Assembly (NCBI GenBank): GCA_019155185.1 | Contig: CM032802.1 | Location: 11,694,501 to 11,758,500, forward strand | DNA from: Beaufortia kweichowensis | Taxonomy: Eukaryota > Chordata > Actinopteri > Cypriniformes > Gastromyzontidae | Reading direction: 5' to 3' | DNA: 64,000 bases | Shown: piece after piece, positions 24,754 through 36,759 of the stretch | Numbering within the stretch: position 1 is the first letter of the stretch | How the letters are laid out: each line of letters starts with the position of its first letter | Made by a program: the position numbers and the translations under genes | Notes under the pieces: model-generated | Seen by the model: the letters and a program-made list of their open reading frames with translations, nothing else | Database searches by the model: none | What the model was told of the DNA's origin: nothing

Positions 24754-27700
24754 TCAGAACAGATCCTCACTCTTGTTCTCTGAAGAAATTTCCTTTCGTT
24801 TATTTGTTCCTTTCTTGTTCATTTGATGCAGCACAAGCAGAAAGACAGCAGAGACGATAAGAGCCACTCCTGCCATCAGGAAACCAGCGCTATAGTCATT
24901 CATTTCATCTATGAAGATTCCTGCAGAAACAAAAACAGAATTTGTAATTATAAGTAATATATATTCACATCTATTGAGTGGTCCTTTCCCTACTGGATGC
25001 TGTAGGTGGTTGCTATGGATGTTTTTAGGTTGCTATAAAGTTCTAAATGGTTGTTTAATGTGTTGCTATGCAGTTGCTAGGTCATCACACACTGACATGT
25101 AGTCTTAACAAGCACAACTAGTCTTACTTGCAGTTTTTTGAGCCCCATCTCACTTTTTTGGCCACTTGCTTATAATGCACTTTTCCCTACACATATATTT
25201 TAAACAATCAATAAAAGCAGCAATATAAAGTTTCAATGAAGTCGGTTATTTGAGTCATCTTTTATAATGTCACAGTTATAGAGTTTCGGATTTTCCAGCC
25301 TGATTAAAACTCAGAGAAGCTGCTGTGGCGCCGAGATATCTGGACTAATTTATAGTGTAATTACAGGGAGGGTTATGCAGCCCTGCTGACTACACTCTTC
25401 ACCTGCACTGACCAAATATGGGCTTTCCTCTGCCAATACAAGCTGCTTAATGAAATAAAAACCTGAGAGATTTAGATTAGCTACATTAGTCCCTCAGAAA
25501 ACATGAAGTGATGTGATTTTGGCAGCTGATGTGCTTTAAGTGGACAGATGAGGATTTTCTGGCTGATTTAGTGTTGAACTGCTTCTGGCATGGGAAAAGA
25601 TTTCTGGCTGCCTGAAGTATGCCCAACTTTCCTTCCAACTTTCACCTTATTTTAGCAGATGTTCTTGACATACATTTCTTAGCCCAGGGGTTAAACTCAC
25701 CACCTCCACATTACCAAACCATCTATTTGAAGTTGCCCTATCAGAGCTTATTGGGTGGCAATCAATTACAGCTTTTATATGGATTGTTGTGCTCGACCTT
25801 TCATTCGCTGTTAGTTTGTTGATTCATTGGGGCACTTTTGTGGAGTTCCTTTGATGTATTGTTACGGTAGCGTTTGTGATGTGTTCTTTGCATTAGTAGA
25901 GGGCAGCAGGCAATGAAACATTGGTTTGAATTTGGCAAGGGCAGCCGAAGCGTGGCCTGCTATTCAAAAAGATGAGCCAAACCATTTATGCAGTGACCAA
26001 TAATCCATGAAATTAACACAATAGCCGAATGTGAACAATGATGCATTTCTTTGATGGCCAATCCTTTATGGAAGATAACATGGTAATTTTGTGAACTGAG
26101 TCTTATTAACAGTAATGAGAAACCTTTTCAAGGCCAAAGGAATATGATGGGGTGAATGTACAGTCAAGAACTGTTTTATATCTGGACATAGCCTGTGACA
26201 GTACAATAACTATAATGAAACTTAATTTTAGAATTTGAAAAGGTATTTTTTTTTAATTATCTCACAGCTCCAATATAAAGTGTTATGGTTTTTCAGGCAA
26301 ATTTCTAGATTATCATCACTTCTTTTTACCATTTATACTCTCACCATTTCACATGAGGAACACTTTTTTATTTTATAGTTGAATTTTAATCTAATTATTA
26401 AAAACTATATATTAATGACAAGGTCTAAGACTCAAGAATAAATATTTGACAAATTTTCATAACAATAAACATAAACTAATTTTGTGTTATGTTATTCATA
26501 AAAATACCTCAAATTAAAAATAAATAAATAAAAATTAAAAAGTTTGAAAAAATCTAATATCTAATTTTGAAAATTTCTTTTCAGCATCTGAAATTTTTTG
26601 GTAATGTTATTTACATACACGTCAACTGGAAATCAATACATCTCACACACACTGTAAAATAACATGCCTGTATCCATCAAACCAGCAGAACTGGTTTAAA
26701 GATCTCACCTGCTAATGGTGGTCCAAGTAGGCCGCCACTGCTGCGGATAAGCATGAAGAAACCCAGAGCACTTCCCAGCTTCTCCACCCCGACTACTTCT
26801 GCAAGTACGGTGATGTGAATGGCCACGGTCGCACCAAACACCAATCCATAACCAGCACTGAACAACGCCAGGTGGGTAAAGGTGGCTGCTAGCGGACAGA
26901 GCAGCAGGACGACACCAAGCAGAAACACAGTAACCAACAACTGATGGATGGTCTCCACCAAACGCATATTAGCCACCCACCCGAAAATCAACCGGCCCAA
27001 CAGGTCCAAGGCTGCGGAGATGGACATGAGAGCGGCCGCCTGGTATTCCTCCACTCCCTGGCTACGGGCGTAGGGTACCAGAAACAGCGCTGGAGCAAAG
27101 AAACCAAGAGCGGCGAAGACACCAAACATTGAATAGACCATGAAGCGACCATTAGCAATAAGCGTGTAGTCCACGTAACGAATGATTCTGGTCTTTAGTA
27201 GCTCTGAGCGTTGTTCTGAATCTACAAATGTTCTAGAGCTTGTGTGAGTCTGAGGCACTTCTAGATCTTTCTCCTCTCCTGTGAGTTCTTTAGGAGGAAC
27301 GTGCCTATTGAGCGGTCTCAGTAACGCTCCACACAAACAAAGATTGAGCTGGAGGGCTCCCAGTATCAGCATCGCTCCTCTCCAGGAATACTGGCCAACC
27401 AGGAATTGAAAGGATGGAGTAAGGATGAAGGTCAGAATGCATTCACCTGCGCTGGCCAGAGCGTTGGCCACTGGCCGACGCTTTTCAAAGTACCAGCCCA
27501 GCATGGTGACAGTAGGGGTCCAGGTCAGGGCATAGCCAAATCCTGCAGAGAATTCAAAAGGACATTCAGAGAACAGTGCAGGTGGATTTACACTGAGCAA
27601 GCATTTATTTCCCTGACTAGTCATTCATTTTCCAAGGGTAAAACGTTGTATTAACGCTGCTGGCTAAATGGACAGCAGTTCTTACAAGGTTATACAGTAT

Positions 27701-30638
27701 AGGTTATGAATAGCTATGACTGACCTAATACACCTTTATTGCGAAACATCTTGTTGATAGCAGCCATGCAACATCGCTATCTATAAAGTTGACCTGGGAT
27801 TACGAGCTATGGAACTGCAGAGAATGTATTAAACTATTATCAATGACAATGGCCTACTGCCCTACTTCAAGTGTTTCATATTCTTTAAACTCTTCTTCTT
27901 TATATTTTATATCTTCCTTCTGCTCAACCTTTCTTTGTTTCAAGTGTGCTTTATCAGTATGAAGAAAACAATGTATTTGTATAGTGAGAAATCGTTTAAA
28001 AAGTTAGCATACATTACTGCAAATATTATTAAAATATTATTAATATTAATAGTGTAAAATAAAAAAACTGATATATAAAAGTTTGATTTTTGCCTTAGTC
28101 ACTAGGATGGTAAACCAAAGATGAATAATTGAGAGTAAATGTGATAATTACAATTATCATAATATTAAATATTGTGCAATATTAATTTAAAAAATGTGCA
28201 CAATAAAATAATTATATATAAAAAATAGAAATTCATTTAAGTAAAATACAATTACAGACACTATACGAAAGATAATTAAAGTAATTAAGACTAAATCTGA
28301 TAATTATATTGTGCAATATTACAAAAATATGCCAAATTAAAACAATAAAATTCATAAAAAATATTTTTTTCTTTAAGTAAAATACAATTACTGTCACCAC
28401 CAGGATGGTAAACTGATTCTACTTTCTTTCTTTTTATTTCCCAATCATTTCCCCTCTTTTCATGCGTTTTTCCTGCAGTGTCGGTGAAGTCGGAGAGGTT
28501 TATGTCTAAAAGGTCTCAAACACCTGCTATAAATGGCTAATGACCTTTTAGTTGTGAATCAGCGATGTAACAGATGAAGCGTGACTGTACTGCGCAAAAA
28601 GCAGGTGAAGACTGCCATATGCTGCATTTCTGGCAGCGGGCTCACCTGTAAGAAACCCCACAGTGATGTACAGCTGTAGCAGATCCTGGGCGTGTGACCC
28701 TGCCACCATCCCAATGCTGCTCAGCAGACCTCCCAGCATCACCACGAGCCGCTCACTGAAGCACGCGCTCAGCACAGAGCCTACTGGAGCTGCGTCACAC
28801 ACACAAAAAACAACGACAAGTGCTCTGTCAGATCGTGTAGGGAGTTTCTCTTAGATATATTTTACTGTGGAAAGTGAGCTGAAGCTCTGGAAAGTTTCAA
28901 TAAAGTGATTTCAATAATTTTTCAATAATTTTTATTATTTTCATTATTTTGCTCGAAAACAACACAAAATACAGATACACATTTAAAGGTTACTATTAGT
29001 ATTGCGTTCTAATAGTATTGTATAATATATTAGTATAGTCAAAGTCAAACTTTATTTATAAAGCACCTTTAAAAACAACAAGTGTTTACCAAAGTGCTTT
29101 ACAAGCTTACTCAATTTAAAACAATAAACACATAAAACAGACAAAAGCCTCACTCTCATACTGTGTTAAAGGCCAAAAGTAGCCTATGCGTTCCAGACAA
29201 CTCGGATTTAGGTTCTTTCCCACCTCAAACCCAGGAAAAACGCCTGGATTTACTAAAACTGAAGTTACCTATTTACGAACATTACAACATTAATGTTCCT
29301 AATGATCTAGGAACAGTAAAGCATCAAAGTATTTAGAAACGTTAAATGAACGCCGTTTCAGTCATTATTTCCGTGTTGACGTGGTAAATATCCTAAATAG
29401 GATATTTACGAGGCGTCTGGAACGAAGCATTTGTGTTTAGGGAGCCCCCTTGTGGTTCTTGTGTTTTTTTGGTGTAAAGTAACCAAAATACTCAGGTAAT
29501 TCCAAAAAAGAATACTAAAATAAATTGTTATAAAGCTAAATCAAATGTGCACTATTTTGGAGAGGAACAAATTCTATTATTTTGCACTTAAAATATAAAA
29601 TTATTCAAATAATTTGTATAAAAATGTACATTTGCAATGTGATTCTTGGAGTGAATTCGTTTGGTTCATGTTTTAGAACCTTAAAATGAGGAAAAACACC
29701 TCAAAAGTGCTGAAAAAGTTGTCAATCACTGTTATTATCAACGATGTAATGATTAGCAGTTATTGTTTTATTTGATAATCTAAACTATGTTATTTGTTAG
29801 AACTTATAGCTGGAAACTATTGGCTAATAACAAATAGACACATACCCCCAAAATGTACAGTTGCCACAGTGATGGATGTGATCCATGAGCTTGCCGTTGC
29901 TGTGGTAGCAAAGTAGTGGTGGATCTCTACGAAGAACACACCAAAGGACTTGATTACACCAAAGGTCAGCCCAAAGACAAGGAAGGTGGAGAACACAATG
30001 AACCAGCCATAGCCACCATCAGGGGGATCTGCTGGACGCACAATTCCTCTTTTTCTTTGGGGCTCCATGTGAACATCAGAAGGTGAGTCAGCATTCAAAT
30101 GATCATCTGCAATCTAAAATAAGCACATACAGCATATGCCAGATTATTCCGACTACATCTAATGTTTTATACAGCCTGTCTTTCTAAATGTCTTTCTTAT
30201 TTGTCAGGGGTGAACAAGCATACAAAAAAGGTTGCTCAGTACTGATGCCGTCGTAGCCCACGACAGCGATGAGGTTTATTATTCATTATCTCTGAGTGTC
30301 AAAACAGCTGGAGAATTATTAACTACTACATCCTTGCATAATCAAATAATGTACAATAAATGTGAAGAAAAAAGCTGCTGCTTTGTAAGTCGCTTTGGAT
30401 AAAAGCGTCAGCTAAATGCCTAAATGTAAATGTAAATGCTTATAGTTTCTGCATTTTAGATGGCAGGCAAGACATTATATTCTACATGATCTGTATCAAA
30501 GAGCTGCTGCAATAGTGACTTGATGGTCCCCAGCAGAATTTACAGATTTATTTATATTAACAATTAACATTTCTTAAATGTAAACTTACCTCCTATGATG
30601 TCTGGAGGTTCAAGAGACTTCTTATTAATGTATAGCAT
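24754..30638 (-). CDS. SLC16 (monocarboxylate transporter) family member, MFS
   Basis: Five coding exons on the minus strand: 30638-30590, 30106-29846, 28789-28646, 27542-26709, 24920-24754; phases 1,1,1,1 join to 484 residues. The ATG at 30638 was chosen because its 16 codons splice in frame to the conserved body. The MCT signature DGGYGW is at residues 46-51, before TM1. GWYFEKRRPVANALASAGE (about 167-185) is the second MCT motif. Twelve TM segments are expected, with a loop of about 230-270 between TM6 and TM7. Residues aligned with the MCT1 transport lysine, aspartate and arginine are present: K69, and D331/R335 with the same four-residue spacing. The protein is therefore probably a functional proton-linked plasma-membrane carrier; the substrate is unknown. 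Similarity seems spread between SLC16A6/A5 (GGLLSSIGMVA, AGECI) and SLC16A11/A13 (RSFGVFFVE-like, FGAPVGS), so no symbol is given. The short C-terminus ends SSENKSEDLF. Confidence 0.93.
25003..25086. repeat. Degenerate GGTTGCTA short tandem array
   Basis: GGTGGTTGCTATGG, AGGTTGCTATAA, GTGTTGCTATGC and AGTTGCTAGGT recur over about 85 bp in the last SLC16 intron. This GTTGCTA-based array type is familiar in cyprinid genomes. Confidence 0.6.
26340..26600 (+). repeat. Dispersed AT-rich repeat, copy 1
   Basis: It shares with 59600-59870, in the same orientation, the core AAGAATAAATATTTGACAAA (around 26434) followed by CATAACAATAAACATAAA, plus weaker matching flanks of about 90 bp on each side. 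It lies in the last intron of the SLC16 gene. The family is not recognised. Confidence 0.6.
28098..28420. repeat. Imperfect direct duplication, AT-rich
   Basis: Ordered words recur: AGGATGGTAAAC (28104 and 28404), TGATAATTA (28142 and 28298), ATTGTGCAATATTA, and TTAAGTAAAATACAATTAC (28237 and 28373). This suggests an old local duplication with indels in SLC16 intron 3. Confidence 0.6.
29041..29110. repeat. Interspersed repeat fragment
   Basis: AAAGTCAAACTTTATTTATA, then AAGCACCTTTAAAAACAAC and CCAAAGTGCTTTACA, resembles the fish repeat class reading TTTATTTATATAGCGCTTT...CAAAGCAGCTTTACA. Only a fragment is present, 80 bp from the MITE at 29189. Confidence 0.5.
29189..29424. mobile_element. 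Short inverted-repeat element (MITE-like), 236 bp
   Basis: The left end CGTTCCAGAC-AACTCG and the right end (read in reverse complement) CGTTCCAGAC-GCCTCG form terminal inverted repeats of about 16 bp with two mismatches. Inside the right half is a perfect 11-bp palindrome arm pair, GTAAATATCCT / AGGATATTTAC, at about 29382-29408. No obvious target-site duplication was seen and no coding capacity exists. It sits in the SLC16 intron between the exons at 29846 and 28789. Confidence 0.65.
30383..30440 (+). repeat. SINE/LINE 3' tail
   Basis: TTGTAAGTCGCTTTGGATAA, AAGCGTCAGCTAAATGCC, then repeated TAAATG units. This is the near-consensus tail common to fish SINEs and the LINEs that mobilise them, and the best-preserved copy in the window. 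It lies in the first intron of the SLC16 gene. Confidence 0.75.
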
Positions 30639-32793
30639 CCAGTGAAATGATGAGACAACATGGTATTCTGATGTGAAACACATTTTGATTCACAGCCCAT
30701 CCACTATGACACTGCATATCCATCCTACACACAGATACAAAGGTCAACACAGGGAACCAGGAGGTGGGAGGTAACTCAGCAGCTACCAGTCTGTTGACTG
30801 GATTGAAGGAGACATACTTAAAAAGGAGTTATTTTCGAAGAAGCTGAAAAGCTAAAGTGCATTTAAAGCTGCAAAAAATACACTTGCTTTTGCCTCCTTA
30901 ACCTAAAATTTGATCACGCCTCATGCAGCTGATCTTTGGACCTGGGCAAAAATGTGTTTACTCCTGTTTTGTAAATGCATTTGTACTCTGAACAGTAATA
31001 CATGTAGCACAATAACAGCGGGTGTGGAAATGAATAATTCATTGTTTAGAGCACCTTGATATACAAGCCTGCAACTTTAGATAGGATTTAAATACCTTAA
31101 TGATTCTAATGTTACATAAATCATTTAATTTCACCATGGAAACAACAAGGAGAAACATGCTGTTTGTCTGTATCAAGTGAAAATTATATAATTTGCTGTG
31201 TAATACCTTCTAATTAAACTCTGGTAGCCTGCAAGTGCCTCCACATGATCAATTGTTGCATTGTTTTAATATCAGGATTTTAAGGACAAGGTTGGGGGGA
31301 GGATGGGATTTTGAGTAAACCTCTCTGACCTCCCAAAACAATCTGATAATCTGCTTTTAAAGATATTTTCACTCCTTCAGGCAGCATTCACTAACAAATA
31401 CATGCATGTTATCCTGCCAAAACTACACAGCACAGAATAAAAAGAGTGAGGTCAAATTTTGTTCGGAAAAACATTCAAAAAGTCACTGGACCAAAATACA
31501 AACTTACGATCTTTGACTTGAATTTGAAACTATTGACTGTGGATTTCAAATAAACATCGAGGTAGAGACACTGTCCTCAGAATCCAAATCAGTTCAACAG
31601 TAGCCTGAATCTAATGCTTCAGCCGCAGCTCTGAGTTCATTGATTAGTGGAGGTCATTTGAGTTGCTTTGATGTTTGATCTTCACCGCTTGAGGTAAAAA
31701 CCAAAAACTATTTTGAAAAACAAATTAAAAGGAAAGAAATATTATACGACCTCTGGGGCCAATAAAAAGAACTTGTTTCACTGATGTTTTCTCTCTCCCT
31801 CCATTATGCATATAAAGTGCAATGTGTTTCCTTAAAGGAAGGTTAAACTGTCAAATGTGCATAAATATCTGCAACTTCATATTCATATAGTTGTCATTTT
31901 TGCCTCCTGGACAGGCACTTAAACACTGTTCATTATAGAAAAAGACACAGCGGGCTATATTACAGAAACACTATAAAATCTGACATTCATAAAACACAGT
32001 ATGGACAATGAAAATAGAGCAGATGTGTCTTCAATTGCTTGAAGTCCATCAGTGGTTCCGTATAGAAGATCCAAGAGACAATATAAAGAATATTGCAAAA
32101 GAGCACAAAAATGATGATGTTAGGTGTCAATGGATCATATGATGGTCATTTATAGCTTGAAATGCATGCCTGTAAAATGACATGCCTGTAAAATACATAA
32201 ATACACATTTTTTGAGTGTATGAATTTCTCCATATGAATATATTAAGCACATATTATGGCTCTGGATTACTGTAGGCGCAGCTGCGGCTCACACTTTTAA
32301 CAAGATCGATAGGACAATAATAATGCCTTTATCAATGCAATTAGTCACCACTCCAATTATTGATTTTTACTAATGGTTTGAAATGGATTTACAAGATATT
32401 TCTGAAATGAATAATAAGATCAAAGCATGTCAACTTAATAACATATCATTGGGTACTGACATATATTAAACTACATATTGGTCTCTTGATCTTTTAATAA
32501 TGCGTTTATCTTACAGTGCTAAACCTGATTTCAACAATGGGAATTTCACAACACATTTCTAGACAGTATGTTTAGAATGAGGCCCATAATTAAATTCAAT
32601 GTGACAATGTCAAACTGAAAACTCTCCCACTATTTACTTCTGGTTGAAGTTAAAGTCAGCTAAAAATAAAATCTATCAATCGAAATAAAAAAAACACACT
32701 GACAATTATTTTGTCAGGACACCCCCCCCAAAAATGGACACTGCCATTTCTCATCCAGATACACTAAAAGGCCAGAATATGCTTAAAAAACGA

Positions 32794-32880
32794 TTTTGTC
32801 ATACTGGTCATACAGCTCAAGACTGATACGAGGATGAGTAAATGATGAATTTTCCTTTTTGGGTGAACTGTTTCTTTAAC
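32794..32880 (+). mobile_element. MITE 3' fragment (same class as 38629-38990)
   Basis: The stretch with GAGTAAATGATGAATTTTCC and TTTTTGGGTGAACTGTTTCT matches the right end of the familiar cyprinid element ending in GGGTGAACTATCCCTTTAA. The left part is missing or heavily decayed. Confidence 0.6.
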
Positions 32881-35800
32881 CTCTAACCTAAATAAGGCTC
32901 TGAGATGTGCAGTCCTGTGACTCTAACAAAGTGCATAGCGGAATAACATGTTGTGACATTGAACTGTATTTTTTACATTGTCGTTGCTAGAGGGGCATCT
33001 CCTCTGGCAGTCCTTCCACTTCAGTGGCCGGCACCCAAAAAACACAGGTGTCTCTGCGCTTACCCAGATGGCTTTGCTGTTGATTACAAAACCCGGATAT
33101 CAGAGAAAAAGATGCGAAGCCATGCAGCCGCCCCGGATCTGTTTGGAACACAAAGCATATAAATCAAAATTCCACTGAAATTGTTGTCGGGTTATTATCT
33201 CATGAGATTGTATACTGTCTTACAAGGTGTATTCATCCAGAATAAAGAAACAGATTCAGTTCACCATTGTTCACGATCTGTGACACATGGTGGTCAAGTA
33301 ATTTCAGAGACAAGCCAATGTAATGTAAATGAAAATGCTGTGTTTTTCAAGTTCTGCATTTCTTTGAAGTTGGCTGAGCTATTTCTCAAAAGAGATGTTA
33401 GCTGCTTGTGAGATGAATGTAGAATACAAAGATCTATGGGACACTTTACTGACTTAGAAAACTGGTTCAGATAATAATGAACACATTTTTATAATGTAAA
33501 AGAGCTTTCCTAGTTCAATGCACATTAGCATCTTAATTAAAACATTTTCAGTAGCAGCATGTTGCAGGACTGTTGGAATAATTAAATTCCCCTGTTGAGA
33601 ACTGTAGAGATCTTTATACTTCAGTAAGGTAATGCCAACACTTAGTTTGTATTGCATACATGTTTATGCGATTAGCACTGGTTCCAGTTGTTTTCCTCAA
33701 TGAGGTGTGACTCCACATGTGCCCCCCCGATATCGTCATGGTTTTGTTTTGGTGTCCATGGTGACCATCTTGGGTCCTCAAGAGGATTTGGTGTCAGCAC
33801 CAAAAACATCCCTTCCCCCTTTATATACTGTAGCTTAACATTACACACTGATGGAACATTACTATATGCAGTAGACTTCAAGAAGCTAAAGGAAAAGTTA
33901 AGATGAAGTCTTACCTAAAGGGGTCAGCGAGCATCCTCCAGGTGTGTGTAGTACCAAGCCTCAGGTCTGCTTTGATGATGTGCTCTCCACAGGTTAAACA
34001 ACAAAGGCATATAGAAAGGGCGGAGCTTATGCAAATAAGACGGAAGGAAGTGTCTTCAGACTGCTGAGGTTTAGTGTGGTTGTATAATACTAAGTGATTT
34101 AGGAGTTTTTTCATATGTGTTATGATTGCATAATTAGCACGTTTTGCTACATAACAAAGAACACATTTTATTATATATATAATATAAAAAAGACTAGTCT
34201 GCAATGAAGAACAACAGAAACAACTGAAAGTTGAAAATAAAAATATGCATTTCTCAAATGAATAATTTAATAGGAAATTTAATAAAAATAATATTATGGA
34301 TTGAAAGATGTGTACACCATTGGACAATTTACTTTTACTTGCTATCAAATCTGCACCAAATAGCAAATCTGGAATAATATATTACGCAGTACAAATTATT
34401 TAAAGGATATTATCATCTCTTTTTTTCAACTATGGCTCAATATCCGCAATATGTCGCTGATCTAAGTTTTTGTTCTTGATTTGTCCCCCTGGAGTTTAAC
34501 CTCACCATCTGCTTAGCATCACTGTTAGCATTCAAAGCCCAAGGCATTCTAATTTACAGGACAGAGTGATTTAGTCACCACGAAATGTACCGTATAGCCA
34601 ATCAAAGTGTCAGAGAGCGTGTGCGCGACACACACACACACACATGCATATATGCATGCGCTGTGGGACTAACGCGAGATGATGGTTTTCTCTGCATTTC
34701 TAGCCGAGCAAAATGAAGGGCCCATCAGGGGCTTATTCAAAGTCTGTGCTCATAGTTTGGCTGATTAAGACTCAATCCAGCCCTGCCACAGTTGAGAAGA
34801 CACAAAGACTTTTCCTCCCGTTGCTCTATCTCAGCAGTGATCATAAATTACACTGTATATCTAATATAGGCGAGGGCATGAAGAAAGGAGGGGGCCCAAT
34901 TTCAATACCATTTGCTTTTTCCTGACTACTGTTATGTTGAAGACAAATGGGGCAGTCAAATCGGTGGCTTGATTGATTCCTGTGGCACGTGGAGATCCCT
35001 GCGGACAAGTTTTCTTGTTTTGTGCCGTTCGATTTCTTGATTTTAGGCAAGCTAACATCTGGCAGTGATCCAGAGTGAGAGTGATGATATCTGCTGGTGG
35101 TGAGCAGAAGAGATGAGAGGAAGGAAATGAAAGCCAGCTCTACAAATATCATATCAGACTAGTGTGACGAAAATGAAACGACTGGATAAGACTGTACAAC
35201 ATTGCTTCTGTGTTGTTGCAATTTGTGTGAGTACACACAGTTTTTAGAAATTATGAAAAATACAGTAATTCACCACTTAAATGTCTGATAATTTGGGCGT
35301 TGCAATAATTATAACTGGATGAGGTGATGCCATTTCAAACATTAAACCTTACACTTTTTGAGAGCAAAACATTCGTTTCTCAATGGTTATATTTTCCTTC
35401 AACTGCAGTTTCAAAGAAAAAAATTATACTTTTATACTTATTATTAAAAATTATACTTTTTTCTGCCCACAATCTGGTAGGACTATGAACGTCACATAAT
35501 TAAGATTCATGAAAAAGCCCCGCTTCCTTTTAAGATCTCTCGCCCCTGCTGAAAAAGAAGTGTTGGAGAAATTGTGAAGAAAGAGTGTGAGAACCGAGAC
35601 CTTGGGCAAGGTGATATAAATCATAAATGAAATCATCAAACCGTTTCTCTATGGACATGTTATGGATTCATCACCATCCTTCGTGAGGTTTGATGAAGCT
35701 CATTAATACATTTACAGTCACAGCCACATGACTGATACAGGGAAATTTTTACGCTCCTGACATGACATCGCTCTGGTCACCATGACCACTGGAACAGCTC

Positions 35801-36579
35801 ATCCCTGTCTTGCGGCTATTTAGGGTGGCCTTTGATGGATCGGTTCTAGGACGTTAGAAGTTGGAACTAATTATGCACAATGATGAGATGATTAACACAA
35901 TCCTTTAATCTAGCCTTAAAGGGAGCAATCATTAGTGTCGTGTATCTGTCTTTTTATCTCTAGATACATTCATCTAAGTCTCTACTTCATACATTACTCT
36001 CTTTCCATCTCTCCCTAACTGTCTGTCTCTGATCTCCTGCTCATGTGTGATTCTGGCATCATCTGTAGAACACATCAGAACAAGCCTGTACCATTACAAC
36101 TATTAAAAAATGTCAAAGCGCTGCCAATAAGAACAGAATAGCTGGCAAATGGCATGAATACAGTAGCATACATACTAGCATACTAATCGTACGTAGATGT
36201 ATACATTATACTTTCTGCATTCGTAGAACAACAGAAATGGTTCACGACTTTTGCAATATACAGTAAAAAACACTATTGCATTATCCAGTATTACAATGTG
36301 CTAAACCTTACATTTGGTGAATGAAATCAAGTAATATAAGCCACACATTTTAATATTTATTTCTTATGTGGACTAGTTATTTTGTTGTACAGGCAAAAGT
36401 TGTACAAAAACATTTTACACAAAAATAAGCTCAAACATAGATTAAAAAACCAAATAACTGTATTAAATGTAATGTGCTGAAAATATGCAACAAAATACTG
36501 CTGCTTAAAAAACATTTAACATTATAAAAATTTATTAAGTGCATACTTATGAGCAATATGCAATAAGGTATATGAGCTT

Positions 36580-36759
36580 AAGGTTTCTTTTTTGTGCCTT
36601 TTATCATTTTTCAGATAGGAAAGTGTAGACAGACAGGAAGTGAATTGGGAGGAGACAGAGGATAGCGGGCTTGGAAATGACGCCAGAGCCGGGATTCGAA
36701 CTCACGTCGCCATGCGCACTATATGTGTCTGGAGTGCTGTCCACTCAGCCACAGTCTCC
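36580..36759 (-). mobile_element. tRNA-derived SINE (antisense)
   Basis: Read on the minus strand, the head contains an A-box-like GTGGCTGAGTGG (36753-36742) and a B-box GAGTTCGAATCCC (36703-36691), spaced like a class II tRNA (Leu/Ser type). The acceptor stem is not intact, and an unrelated body runs to a T/A-rich end near 36580. This marks a tRNA-derived retroposon rather than a working tRNA gene. The exact ends are uncertain. Confidence 0.65.

Noticed and set aside
29817..30098. SLC16 start at 30098
   Set aside because: That codon is TTG and an acceptor lies just upstream at 30106; the exon at 30638-30590 supplies an ATG in matching phase.
33911..34366. 151-codon minus-strand frame
   Set aside because: AT-rich and compositionally biased (Leu/Ile/Phe/Cys), starts near no promoter signal, and has no recognisable motif; chance frame.
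36688..36759. Functional tRNA-Leu/Ser gene
   Set aside because: A and B boxes are good, but the acceptor stem does not pair and the sequence continues into an unrelated body; a SINE is more likely.
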